64,000 nt of DNA from GCA-2709075 sp964492555 (GTDB lineage Bacteria > Pseudomonadota > Alphaproteobacteria > MPNO01 > UBA2964), in NCBI GenBank assembly GCA_964492555.1, contig CAZBKQ010000004.1, forward strand, positions 72,813 to 136,812. Direction: 5' to 3'. The notes beneath the pieces were generated by a model, which saw nothing but the letters and a program-made list of their open reading frames with translations, had not been told where the DNA came from and did not search any database. The stretch's first letter is position 1. Each line of letters starts with the position of its first letter. This document shows, in pieces, positions 32,890 through 41,138 of the stretch. Both the position numbers and the translations under genes were made by a program.

Positions 32890-34320
32890 TCAGATCGAAA
32901 ATCCGCCGATCTTGGTTTCCAGATATTCGGCAATTCCCTCATGCCCGCCTTCGCGTCCAAGGCCCGATTCCTGCATTCCCCCAAAGGGCACGGCGGCGGC
33001 GGTCGGGTTGATATCGTTGATGCCGATAATTCCAAACCGCAACCCTTCGAAAGTGCGCATCGCGGCGGGAAGATTTTGCGTATAGATATAGGCGGCGAGC
33101 CCGTAGGTCGTGTCATTCGCCATCGCCAGAATATCGTCATCGTCCGCAAACGGAATGATCGGCGCGACGGGACCGAACGTTTCCTCACGATAGATTAACA
33201 TGTCGGGCGTGACATTGCCGAGAACGGTGGGTGCATAAAAACATCCCTTATCCAGCCCGTCTTCCATCAAACGGTGTCCGCCCAGCAGCAATTCCGCGCC
33301 TTTGGCTGTCGCATCCGCCACCTGGCGTTCGACCTTTTCGATCGCGGCCTCATTCACCAGCGGCCCGATGGCAATGCCCTCTTCCAGCCCGTTTCCAGCC
33401 CGCATGCTCGCAACGCGGGAAACGAACTCATTCGTAAAGGCCTCTACCCCGGATTCATGGACGAAAATCCGGTTGGGACAGATGCAGGCCTGCCCGGTAT
33501 TCAGAAACTTCACCAGCGCCGCGCCCTTCGCGGCATGGACGGGGTCCGCGTCTTTCAGCACCAGGAACGGCGCGTGACCGCCGAGCTCCATCGACACCCG
33601 CTTGATCTGATCCGCCGCGCCGCGCGCCAGAAGCTTTCCGGTCGCGGTCGATCCGGTGAAGGTGATCTTGCGGACCAGCGGGTTGGTCACGAATTCCGCG
33701 CCGATCGGCGCGGGATCTTTGGCGGTCACCAGATTGATGACACCCGGCGGCACGCCAGCCTCTTCCAGAATTTTGAAAATCTCAATCGCGCAGAGCGGCG
33801 TCGCCTCGGCCGGTTTCAAGACGATAGTACAGCCCGCCGCCAACGCCGGCGCGAGCTTTCGCGTGATCATCGAGGCCGGATAATTCCAGGGGGTGATGGC
33901 CGCAACCACGCCGACAGGCTGATGCGCAACGATAAAGCGCTGATCGCCGCGCGGGGCGGGAATGGTCTCGCCATAGACGCGCTTGGCCTCTTCCGCATAC
34001 CAAAGAAGAAAATCCGCGCCGTACCCGACTTCATTTGTCGCGGCGCGCAGCGGTTTGCCCTGCTCCTGCGTCATGGTACGCGCCAACTCTTCCCGCTTGC
34101 GGCGCATCAACTCGTGAGCCTTGTACAGAATACGAGAGCGGTCATAAGCCGTGCGGCCGGCCCAATCGGCGAAGGCGGCATCCGCCGCTTCAATCGCGCG
34201 TCTGGCATCTTCCTGCCCGCCATCCGGCACTTCCGCCAGAACGTCGCCTGTTGCCGGGTTGGTGACTTCAAAGGCCCTGCCGCCCGCCGCGCCGCACCAT
34301 TCGCCGTTTATAAACATCAT
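32890..34320 (-). CDS. Succinate-semialdehyde dehydrogenase-like aldehyde dehydrogenase
   Basis: 476-residue NAD(P)-dependent aldehyde dehydrogenase closest in pattern to the GabD class. It begins MMFINGEWCGAAGG. The cofactor region ITPWNYPASMITRKLAPALAAGC, the Rossmann turn FTGSTATGK and the general base Glu in MELGGHAPF are all present. The catalytic Cys lies in NTGQACICPNR. The start is placed at ATG 34320, which follows a GGGAG ribosome site. An in-frame ATG at 34344 has weaker support. It is the first gene of a unit with the E1 alpha and beta genes, so it may oxidise an aldehyde to the acid upstream or downstream of the E1 step. The substrate is not proven. Confidence 0.9.
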   Translation of the reverse strand: MMFINGEWCGAAGGRAFEVTNPATGDVLAEVPDGGQEDARRAIEAADAAFADWAGRTAYDRSRILYKAHELMRRKREELARTMTQEQGKPLRAATNEVGYGADFLLWYAEEAKRVYGETIPAPRGDQRFIVAHQPVGVVAAITPWNYPASMITRKLAPALAAGCTIVLKPAEATPLCAIEIFKILEEAGVPPGVINLVTAKDPAPIGAEFVTNPLVRKITFTGSTATGKLLARGAADQIKRVSMELGGHAPFLVLKDADPVHAAKGAALVKFLNTGQACICPNRIFVHESGVEAFTNEFVSRVASMRAGNGLEEGIAIGPLVNEAAIEKVERQVADATAKGAELLLGGHRLMEDGLDKGCFYAPTVLGNVTPDMLIYREETFGPVAPIIPFADDDDILAMANDTTYGLAAYIYTQNLPAAMRTFEGLRFGIIGINDINPTAAAVPFGGMQESGLGREGGHEGIAEYLETKIGGFSI

Positions 34321-34457
34321 GTAATCTCCCTGATCAGATAGCATTTGATATCATTCAACCCGCGAAGCCGACAGGTCTGAGAGGCATATCCCCTTTTGCA
34401 ATTGGCGGGGGCGCGCTACTCTCGGACAAAACCAAATGAACATCGGAGGAAACAGAC

Positions 34458-34991
34458 ATGGCATACGGCATCGACGAATTTTGTGAAGAAAGCCGCGAAA
34501 TCCTGAAAGAGGATTCCGGCCCGGACGGGCGGGACAAGGTCCGCGCAAATCTTGAGAAACTGCTCTCCAACCCCGAATTCATCGCCGCCGAATGCGGCCC
34601 CGACGCCGAACCGGGTATCCGCACCATCTATCGCGACAAGGACACAAAATTCAACGTGCTGGTCCATGTCTATGAAGAAGGCAAGAAAGGCCCGCCGCAC
34701 GATCATGGGCGTTCATGGGCGATTTATGGCCAGGCGTCGGGCTGGACAGACATGACCGTCTGGGACCGCAAGGATGACGGCAGCAAGGAAGGCTTCGCTG
34801 ATCTGGAAGAACGCGAAACATTTCGTCTGGAACCCGGCATGGCGGGCAAGTTCGATGTCGGTGACATCCATTCGATCCATTTCCCGGACGGAGCCCGTTT
34901 CGTGCGCGTCACCGGCACCGATCTGGACGCCATCCCGACCAGCCGATTCAATCTGGAAGAAAAATCGGTGAACATCGGCAGCAGGTTGTAA
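34458..34991 (+). CDS. Cupin-fold protein resembling thiol dioxygenases
   Basis: 177 residues with a double-stranded beta-helix pattern. The core motif GKKGPPHDHGRSWAIYGQASGW provides two histidines in an HxH arrangement near residue 83. A later IHSIHFPDGARFVRVTG supplies the distal histidine. This order resembles cysteine/3-mercaptopropionate dioxygenase relatives, which use Fe(II), but the overall match is distant and the reaction is unknown. The N-terminal 40 residues are acidic and helical. ATG 34458 is preceded by ggagg ten bases upstream. It is monocistronic, divergent from the aldehyde dehydrogenase operon. Confidence 0.7.
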   Translation: MAYGIDEFCEESREILKEDSGPDGRDKVRANLEKLLSNPEFIAAECGPDAEPGIRTIYRDKDTKFNVLVHVYEEGKKGPPHDHGRSWAIYGQASGWTDMTVWDRKDDGSKEGFADLEERETFRLEPGMAGKFDVGDIHSIHFPDGARFVRVTGTDLDAIPTSRFNLEEKSVNIGSRL

Positions 34992-35013
34992 TAGGCGTGA
35001 TCGCGCCGTTCCG

Positions 35014-35067
35014 CTCCCCCTCCCGGCCACCCGATAGGATAGTTTCTTGGGCGGCCGGGAGGGGGAG
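35014..35067. repeat. Long inverted repeat, possible terminator or palindromic element
   Basis: A perfect 15-bp stem (CTCCCCCTCCCGGCC with its complement at 35053-35067) encloses a 24-base loop. It lies 22 bases after the cupin gene stop. Its CCCTCCC composition is like the palindromic repeats elsewhere in this window. No T run follows, so it may be a dispersed repeat with terminator-like folding. Confidence 0.6.
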
Positions 35068-35097
35068 TGGGCCGGAACCGCAGTAAGAAGAGCCAAT

Positions 35098-35134
35098 AAA
35101 AAAACCCCAGGGCCGAAACCCCGGGGTTTTTCTT
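35098..35134. terminator. Bidirectional rho-independent terminator
   Basis: A run of A, CCCC, a short loop region, then CCGGGG and five T form a GC-rich hairpin with A and T tails on both sides. It can serve the plus-strand cupin gene and the minus-strand Bug-type gene that ends at 35157. Confidence 0.8.
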
Positions 35135-35156
35135 TACGCGTAGACCGCGAGGCCGA

Positions 35157-36476
35157 TCAGCTATCTTTGCAGACCATCTTCTTCGCGGTGGTTTTATGGC
35201 CATAATAGTGGAATTCGCAATTCATCCCCATCTTGATGGCCTTGCGCTTGGCTTTCTTGCCATTGACCATGAGTTCGGTCTGGCTGCCGGAAACATTGGC
35301 GCGCCGTTTCTTGCCCTTGAAGTCAATGGTGATCCGGCGGCCGCCGCGCTGGATCTTGATGACCTTGCCGGCCTCGACGACGATCGGGAGTTCAACCTTC
35401 TGCACCGGACCGGTGAATTTGAACATTTCCTTCATCGCCGCGAGCTTCTTCGGCGGGGTCTTGGACAGATCGGCGATGATCTTCTGGATTTCATCACCGG
35501 TAACGACCTCGATATCCCTCTTCAGCCGTTTGGCGTCGGACAGGAATTCGGCGTCCTTGGTCATCGCAATGAAAGCCTTTTTCATGGCGTCGCCACGCGC
35601 TTTCGGCACACCGGAGGCCATCGCGAACGGACGCCCCATGACCGGTGGAATAACGGTCAACTGGAAGAACAGACGCACATCTTCAAGATTCTGTCCCTTG
35701 GCGAGGTTTTCGCGGGACAGATACTCGCTCAGAAGCGGCACGCCCAACTTGGTCATCTCCTTGTCCGGATGAAGCGAAATCTGGACGATCGGCTTGATGG
35801 TGCCTTCTTCCATCATCTGCTTGGCCTGAACCGCGAAAGACGCCCAGGACTGGCACACACCGTCAAGTTCGCCCTTGGAAATCGCGAGATGGATTTGCGG
35901 GGTCGAGGGATAGCCGCGAATCAGCTTGAAATTGGAGCCCATCGTGTTGCGCAGCAGTGCCGGCCAGAATTCGGTTGAGTTCGGCCCGGTACCACCCATA
36001 GCTAACTGTTTGTCTTTGCGGGTATCGGCGAGGCTCTTTACGCCCGTCCGGGTAGCCATGGCACAGACGCCGGCTTCCTTCGCGAGGCTGCCCAGCCACA
36101 GCAGCTCAGCTGCCTTGAATTTGGGACCCTTCTGACCCATCAGCTGGACCAGCGCGACGGAACGCTGCATGCCGCCGACGATGGTACCGTCCTTCGGCGC
36201 GACATTTTCCATGAAGTTAGCGGCGCGAAGACCAGCGGCCCCGGTCAGGTTCTGCACGATCATCGTCGGGTTACCCGGAATGTGCTTGCCGATATGACGC
36301 GCGACCAGACGGCCATAGGTGTCATACCCGCCGCCGGCGCCGGAACCGACGATCATTTTCAGGCGCTTGCCTTTATAGAAAGCAGCGACTTCATCAGCCG
36401 CCGCTGGACCGGCCACAGCGCCGATTCCGACAACCCCCGCAACCGCGGCGGAAGCTAAAATTTTCATCTTGGACAT
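35157..36476 (-). CDS. Tripartite tricarboxylate transporter (Bug/TctC-type) substrate-binding protein with a C-terminal extension
   Basis: 439 residues. A signal peptide (MSKMKILASAAVAGVVGIGAVAGPAAA) precedes a periplasmic binding fold with KMIVGSGAGGGYDTYGRLVARHIGKHIPGNPTMIVQN and GAAGLRAANFM, typical of Bug proteins. The usual family length is about 320-330 residues. Here residues about 358-439 form an extra basic beta-rich module (KGKKRRANVSGSQTEL...AIKMGMNCEFHYYG) with two cysteines. TctA and TctB membrane partner genes are absent nearby, so it may use distant partners or act as a sensor. A good ribosome site lies before ATG 36476, and a strong terminator follows it. Confidence 0.85.
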   Translation of the reverse strand: MSKMKILASAAVAGVVGIGAVAGPAAADEVAAFYKGKRLKMIVGSGAGGGYDTYGRLVARHIGKHIPGNPTMIVQNLTGAAGLRAANFMENVAPKDGTIVGGMQRSVALVQLMGQKGPKFKAAELLWLGSLAKEAGVCAMATRTGVKSLADTRKDKQLAMGGTGPNSTEFWPALLRNTMGSNFKLIRGYPSTPQIHLAISKGELDGVCQSWASFAVQAKQMMEEGTIKPIVQISLHPDKEMTKLGVPLLSEYLSRENLAKGQNLEDVRLFFQLTVIPPVMGRPFAMASGVPKARGDAMKKAFIAMTKDAEFLSDAKRLKRDIEVVTGDEIQKIIADLSKTPPKKLAAMKEMFKFTGPVQKVELPIVVEAGKVIKIQRGGRRITIDFKGKKRRANVSGSQTELMVNGKKAKRKAIKMGMNCEFHYYGHKTTAKKMVCKDS

Positions 36477-36611
36477 AAAATTTCTCCCTTTGAATATTGG
36501 GCCGATACACGACCACGCGGGAGACTAACAATCGTCATGGCCGAAGCCAACAGGAAAGAATGCCCTTTGGTTTCGTGCTATTTTTCCGCCATACAAACAG
36601 GGAGAACAATC

Positions 36612-37304
36612 ATGGCGAATTACATGCTCATCCACGGCGCGTTTCAGGGCGGGTGGATCTGGAAGCTGGTGGCGACGCGGTTACGCGAGAAGGGCCATAT
36701 GGTCTATGTGCCGACGCTGGACGGATGCGCAGAACGCGCAATTCATATCCGCCCCGGCATATCCACCGAAACCCATGCTCAGGAACTTTCCGGCTTTCTC
36801 TGGTCGGAAGACGTCAACGATATCACCCTGGTCGGTGCGTCCGCCGGCGGCATGGTCATGGCGCGGGTCGCCGAACTGCAACGCGAACGGATCAAGCGGG
36901 TGGTCTTTGCCGACGCGCTGGCACTGATGCATGGCGAATGCATTCGGGACATCACCGGCAGCAGCCACCATTCCGTCGTTACCGATCTGGTCACCGGGCC
37001 GACGCGGGATGACCGTTACGATCGCTTTATTCAGGATATGGACGAAGAGCTCGCCGCCTGGGCGGCGGACCGTTCAACCCCGCACCCCATCGGCTGTTTT
37101 AACGAACCGGTGATTCTGGAGAGTTTCTGGGATCAGGACTGGGACGCAACCGTGCTCTGGTGCAAACAGGCCCGGCGTCCGGGCGTGGATCACCAGCGCC
37201 GCGCGGCGGACGCGTTAGGCGCGAAATGGTTTGAGCTCGATACCGGCCACTTCCCGCAGCTCAGCATGCCGGACGAACTGACGGAAATAATTCTCGCCAG
37301 CTAG
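36612..37304 (+). CDS. Alpha/beta hydrolase, EstC/hydroxynitrile lyase-like
   Basis: 230-residue small alpha/beta hydrolase. The oxyanion loop motif is LIHGAFQGGWIWK. The nucleophile elbow GASAGG carries the catalytic Ser. The catalytic His lies in LDTGHFPQLSMPDEL near the C-terminus. The pattern fits the plant-esterase and hydroxynitrile lyase branch often found in bacterial catabolic regions. I chose ATG 36612 because it follows AGGGAGA. An in-frame ATG at 36537 would add 25 residues that do not fit the fold. It is convergent with the next hydrolase. The substrate is unknown. Confidence 0.85.
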   Translation: MANYMLIHGAFQGGWIWKLVATRLREKGHMVYVPTLDGCAERAIHIRPGISTETHAQELSGFLWSEDVNDITLVGASAGGMVMARVAELQRERIKRVVFADALALMHGECIRDITGSSHHSVVTDLVTGPTRDDRYDRFIQDMDEELAAWAADRSTPHPIGCFNEPVILESFWDQDWDATVLWCKQARRPGVDHQRRAADALGAKWFELDTGHFPQLSMPDELTEIILAS

Positions 37305-37323
37305 TCCGGTTGCCTGTTTTTCG

Positions 37324-38112
37324 TCAAAGGCTGTAGAGGAAGTCCCTCAGCGCCGCGTTGAACGCCTCGGGGTTTTCGAGATTCGAAATATGGCCCGCAT
37401 CGGGGATCTTGACGTGTTTCGCGCCGGGAATGGCGGCAGCGGCTTCCGCCAGCGCCTCCGGCGGCGCGCCCTTGTCCTTTTCCCCGCCGAGAATGAGCGT
37501 CGGCGTCTTGATCTCGCCAAGGCGCGAGCCGAAGGACAATGTCTTCAGCGCTTCGCAACAACCCGCGTGGCCGGTCTTGTCGGTTGAACGGATCATGCCG
37601 CGAACCTTTTCAAGAATGGGGATGTTGGCCGCAACCGATTCCGGCGTGAACCAGCGTTCGATGGTGGAATCGACCAGCCCTTCCATGCCTTCTTCCGCCG
37701 CAACATCGATGCGGTGCTGGAAATAGGCCTGATAATCAGGCGGCGCATCCGGGCGCGAATCGCAGGCGGTCAACGACAAAATCCTATCGCCATGGTCCTG
37801 GCACAGCCCGTACCCCATCATCCCGCCGATGGAGAGCCCGCACCAATGGGTCTTTTCAATATCGAAATGATCGAGCAACGCGATCGCGTCGGCGATGATC
37901 ATCGGAAAGGTATAAGGCCCTTCCGGCGCAGCCGACTGGCCCAGACCGCGATGGTCGTAGCGCAGGATACGAAAATCGTCTTTCAGCATCTCCGCCTGAT
38001 CGTCCCATAGGGTCAGATTGTTGCAGAGCGCATGGGAAAAGGTGATCCACGGCTTCCCCTCGGTGCCGGAAACCTCGCAATTTATATTGATTCCGTTGGC
38101 CTGGACTTTCAC
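37324..38112 (-). CDS. Alpha/beta hydrolase, 3-oxoadipate enol-lactonase-like
   Basis: 262-residue alpha/beta hydrolase of the PcaD type. Motifs are ITFSHALCNNLTLWDDQ (oxyanion region), RYDHRGLGQSAAP, the nucleophile elbow GLSIGGMMG with catalytic Ser, LILGGEKDKGAPPE with the acidic residue, and IPDAGHISNLENPEAF with the catalytic His. PcaD hydrolyses an enol-lactone in the beta-ketoadipate pathway, but no other pca genes are present, so the true substrate may differ. It is divergent from the UbiD-family decarboxylase gene, with a 130-base spacer, and the two may be co-regulated. Confidence 0.85.
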   Translation of the reverse strand: MKVQANGININCEVSGTEGKPWITFSHALCNNLTLWDDQAEMLKDDFRILRYDHRGLGQSAAPEGPYTFPMIIADAIALLDHFDIEKTHWCGLSIGGMMGYGLCQDHGDRILSLTACDSRPDAPPDYQAYFQHRIDVAAEEGMEGLVDSTIERWFTPESVAANIPILEKVRGMIRSTDKTGHAGCCEALKTLSFGSRLGEIKTPTLILGGEKDKGAPPEALAEAAAAIPGAKHVKIPDAGHISNLENPEAFNAALRDFLYSL

Positions 38113-38242
38113 GGTCTCTCTCCTGCTGAATTGGAATTACCCGGCTTCTAAAACAGCGGCCGCGTCCTGTCCAGCCGGGTACGGTTGCGAAATGGCCGCG
38201 TCTCCCGTACACAGTTCGAAAATTTGGTATCAAGAGGACATT

Positions 38243-39817
38243 ATGGCTGACGCAAAGAAGCAGGCGCGCCCCGCGCCGGAACAAATCCGCGACCTCCGCT
38301 CCACGCTGGAATGGCTTGAATCAGAGGGCGATCTTGTCACCACCGACAAGGAAGTCGATCCCGATCTGGAGATCATCTCCCTTCAGAAGCATTTCGACGG
38401 CTCCTGCCCGATCCTGTTCAACAATATCAAGGGCAAGCCTGATCACCGCGTCGTCACCAACCTGTTTTCCGAAACCAGCGTCGTCAACAAAATGTTCGGC
38501 TGGGCGGACAATACCGACCGGACGGTCAAGCTGGCCGAGGCGATCAACAACCCCATCGCACCGGTCATTATCGACCAGAAGGACGCGCCGGTTCAGGAAG
38601 AGGTTATCGAGAACCCGAACAATGTGAATGATTACATCGTTCCGGTGCGCCACACCGAGTATGACACCGAACTGACCGTCGGATCGGGTATCCGCTGCGT
38701 CACCGGGGAATATTTCGAAGGCGGTTCGGACCTCGGCTATAACCGGATGAATTTCCGCTGGGGCGATGTCGGCACCTTCCAGATTTCGCCGGGCAGCCAT
38801 ATGTGGCAGGTCGTCTCCAAGCATTACAAGGATGACGAGCCGGTGCCGATCACCATGTGCTTCGGCGTGCCGCCGTCATGCACCCTGCTCGCCGGCGCCG
38901 GTTTCGATTACGTCATCCTGCCGCAGGGCTGCGATGAAATCGGCATTGCCGGCGCGGTTCAGGGCGGACCTGTCCGCATGGTCAAGGCCCGTACCGTCGA
39001 TGCGCTGGCGCTCGCCGATGCGGAGGTTGTGCTGGAAGGTTACGTCAATCCGCGCGACCGCCGTTTCGAAACCGCGGAAGCGGAAAGCACCGGCGAACAG
39101 GGCAAGTATCATTTCCACCCGGAATGGTCCGGCTATATGGGCAAGGCCTATAAGGCGCCGACCTTCCACTGCACCGGCATCACCATGCGCAAGCGGGAAT
39201 CGAAGCCGATTATCTTCGTCCTCGGCGTCCATATGATGGATGAGGCGAATATCGATACGATGATCCGCGAAGCCTATATGTATGAGCTTTGCAACCGTAT
39301 GCAGCCGGGCATCTGTACGGATGTGAACATCCCCTATTCGATGACCGACTGGGGCGGCGCGATCATTCAGGTAAAGAAGCGCAGCCAGATCGACGAGGGC
39401 TGGCAGCGGAATTTCCTGTCCGCCATCCTGTCCACCTCACAGGGCGCACGGCTGGCCATCGCGGTATCGGAAGATGTCGATATGTACGACATGGACGATA
39501 TCATGTGGAACCTGACCACCCGCGTGAACCCGCACACCGACGTGCTGAACCCGCTGCCGGGCGGGCGTGGCCAGACATTCATGCCGGCCGAGCGCATGAC
39601 CGCCGGCGGCAAGGAATGGACGGCGTCCAACACCGTGTTCGAAGGCGGGATGGGGATCGACGCGACCGTGCCTTATGGCTACGAAAGCGACTTCCTGCGT
39701 CCGCAATATCCGGTGGAGAAGGTCAACCCCGCCGATTTCTTCAAGTCGGACGAGATCGACATGATGAAATCGCGCATGCATGGCTGGGTGAATTCACTCG
39801 CCAAGTACGGGCGGTAA
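38243..39817 (+). CDS. UbiD-family (de)carboxylase, copy 1
   Basis: 524-residue UbiD-like enzyme. The family decarboxylates or carboxylates aromatic or alpha,beta-unsaturated acids with prenylated FMN. Visible blocks are an N-terminal DLRSTLEWLESEGDLVTTDKEVDPDLE, the central GSGIRCVTGEYFEGGSDLGYNRMNFR, and AEVVLEGYVNPRDRR with the conserved acidic cluster. VNPHTDVLNPLPGGRG lies in the C-terminal domain. I chose ATG 38243 because it follows an AGAGGA site, although the frame reaches further upstream. No ubiX-like prenyltransferase gene is in the window. A second UbiD-family gene lies at 59673-61079. The substrate is unknown. Confidence 0.9.
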   Translation: MADAKKQARPAPEQIRDLRSTLEWLESEGDLVTTDKEVDPDLEIISLQKHFDGSCPILFNNIKGKPDHRVVTNLFSETSVVNKMFGWADNTDRTVKLAEAINNPIAPVIIDQKDAPVQEEVIENPNNVNDYIVPVRHTEYDTELTVGSGIRCVTGEYFEGGSDLGYNRMNFRWGDVGTFQISPGSHMWQVVSKHYKDDEPVPITMCFGVPPSCTLLAGAGFDYVILPQGCDEIGIAGAVQGGPVRMVKARTVDALALADAEVVLEGYVNPRDRRFETAEAESTGEQGKYHFHPEWSGYMGKAYKAPTFHCTGITMRKRESKPIIFVLGVHMMDEANIDTMIREAYMYELCNRMQPGICTDVNIPYSMTDWGGAIIQVKKRSQIDEGWQRNFLSAILSTSQGARLAIAVSEDVDMYDMDDIMWNLTTRVNPHTDVLNPLPGGRGQTFMPAERMTAGGKEWTASNTVFEGGMGIDATVPYGYESDFLRPQYPVEKVNPADFFKSDEIDMMKSRMHGWVNSLAKYGR

Positions 39818-39819
39818 AA

Positions 39820-39921
39820 AGCCCCTCCCCTAACCCCTCCCCGCAAGCGGAGAGGGGGAGTTCAGCGGATACTCCTTATTCCCCTCCCCCTATCAGGGGG
39901 AGGGTCAGGGCGGGGGTGGAG
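39820..39921. repeat. Dispersed palindromic repeat, CCCTCCCC family
   Basis: Two adjacent stem-loop units built from CCCTCCCC and GGGGGAGGG, followed by the tail gtcagggcgggggtggag. The same arrangement occurs at 59628-59669, 61391-61430 and 62318-62404. All lie between genes. Confidence 0.8.
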
Positions 39922-39946
39922 AATCTGCGCCACTCGAAACAAATTC

Positions 39947-39985
39947 TGGACCCCGGATCGCGCTTGCGCTTGTCCGGGGTGACAA
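39947..39985 (+). repeat. Dispersed palindromic repeat, CCCCGG/TGACAA family
   Basis: The unit begins TGGACCCCGGATCGCG and ends TCCGGGGTGACAA, so it forms a stem-loop. Close copies occur at 40037-40060 (short form), 61195-61224 and, inverted, at 61271-61308. Confidence 0.8.
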
Positions 39986-40036
39986 GTGTTGTTAACCCGG
40001 CTGCGATCGCACGTCCGGAAAATTAAAAGGCTTGCG

Positions 40037-40060
40037 CCCCGGCCTCTGAGCCGGGGTCCA
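40037..40060 (-). repeat. Short copy of the CCCCGG-family palindromic repeat
   Basis: CCCCGGCCTCTGAGCCGGGG with a trailing TCCA. It is a shortened copy of the unit at 39947-39985, in the opposite orientation. Confidence 0.65.
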
Positions 40061-40086
40061 TATTTCCGGAACCGTTTACAAAAACC

Positions 40087-40698
40087 TCAATACCCTTCCG
40101 GTATCGCGGTCTCCTTGAACGATTCCCGTTCCTGGATCGCGTCGTACCAGGCGGCCAGCGCCGGAAAATCATCCCGCCAGCCATCGGCAACGCCGCGCAG
40201 TTCCATATAGCCCATGGCGCAAGCCACCGCGATTTCGCCCATCTTCGGCGGGTCGTTGAAATCGCCCGCCCTGTCATTCAGATAGGACAGCGTGTTCCTC
40301 ACCTTGTCGACATTGCGCTTGATCGCGGCCCCGGATTTTTCGCCATCCGGCCGGTTTCCTTCCAGCGCGGCGGCGATCGCCGCATCGCCAAGCCCGTCGC
40401 CGACGGCCTCAAGACTTAACACCGCCCAGCGTTCATTCCCGCTTTCCGGGATCAGCTTTTCGCCGTCATGCTGCGCATCAACCCAGGCGGCGATCACCGG
40501 CGAATCCACCACCAGCGTGCCGTCATCCAGTACCAGTGCCGGTATTTTGCCAAGCGGATTGACGGCGGACATTTCCTTCGCGCGCTCTTCCCGCGACATG
40601 AACCACCAATCGATCACATCCGGCTGTCCGGTCTCAATCGCCGCAACCCTTGCCTTGCGCCCATAAGGCGAATTCAGCGTGTTATATCCCTTGGGCAT
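40087..40698 (-). CDS. Glutathione S-transferase family protein
   Basis: 203-residue GST-like protein. The N-terminal thioredoxin-like domain has NSPYGRKARVAAIE at the glutathione site, the cis-proline element NPLGKIPALVLDDG and the DSPVIAAWVD helix that contacts the gamma-glutamyl group. An all-helical C-terminal domain follows. I chose ATG 40698 because it is preceded by GGAGAGAAGG. The upstream ATG at 40725 lies inside the preceding gene. It starts 11 bases after the stop of the GFA-family gene and probably belongs to a unit with it and the acyl-CoA synthetase. Likely role: conjugation or reduction of an electrophilic intermediate. Confidence 0.85.
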   Translation of the reverse strand: MPKGYNTLNSPYGRKARVAAIETGQPDVIDWWFMSREERAKEMSAVNPLGKIPALVLDDGTLVVDSPVIAAWVDAQHDGEKLIPESGNERWAVLSLEAVGDGLGDAAIAAALEGNRPDGEKSGAAIKRNVDKVRNTLSYLNDRAGDFNDPPKMGEIAVACAMGYMELRGVADGWRDDFPALAAWYDAIQERESFKETAIPEGY

Positions 40699-40708
40699 CC
40701 TTCTCTCC

Positions 40709-41119
40709 TTAAACCCCGTCTTCAACTTTTCTGAGATCGTTCATACACCACACATGATCCATGGCGGAACGGGTGAAAATATTCATGCGCGGCTGATAGA
40801 TCGACGGATCGTCGAGCGTCCCGGCGGACAGCACATACATATCCGGCCACGCATCCGACCGGCACAGCACGTTGGACCCACAGTCCGGGCAAAAACCGCG
40901 CTCCATCACCGATCCGCGCTCCGTCTCGACCCCGAAGAATTTCAGGTCGCCCTCAAGCTTCATATCGGCTTTCGCAACCATCACGCTGGAGGCGAAGGCC
41001 GTCCCTGTATAACGCTGGCAATCCCTGCAATGGCAAAGCCCGGCATAGACCGGTTTTTCGGGGATATCGACCTCGTAATGAACCGCCCCGCAGAGGCATT
41101 GTCCTGTCGCTTCTGTCAT
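40709..41119 (-). CDS. GFA-family (CENP-V/GFA fold) zinc protein
   Basis: 136-residue protein of the glutathione-dependent formaldehyde-activating enzyme family. Zinc-ligand motifs are clear: CLCGAVHYEV, CHCRDCQRYTG and FCPDCGSNVLCRSD. True Gfa is disputed as an enzyme, and many members have unknown roles. It lies 19 bases after the stop of the acyl-CoA synthetase and 11 bases before the GST-like gene, so all three are probably one transcript. The neighbouring GST supports a glutathione-linked role, which is inference. Confidence 0.85.
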   Translation of the reverse strand: MTEATGQCLCGAVHYEVDIPEKPVYAGLCHCRDCQRYTGTAFASSVMVAKADMKLEGDLKFFGVETERGSVMERGFCPDCGSNVLCRSDAWPDMYVLSAGTLDDPSIYQPRMNIFTRSAMDHVWCMNDLRKVEDGV

Positions 41120-41138
41120 CTTTGTCTCCTGAGTGGTC

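Noticed and set aside
39820..40060. Possible small RNA gene between the UbiD and GST genes
   Set aside because: The structure is explained by copies of two dispersed palindromic repeat families.
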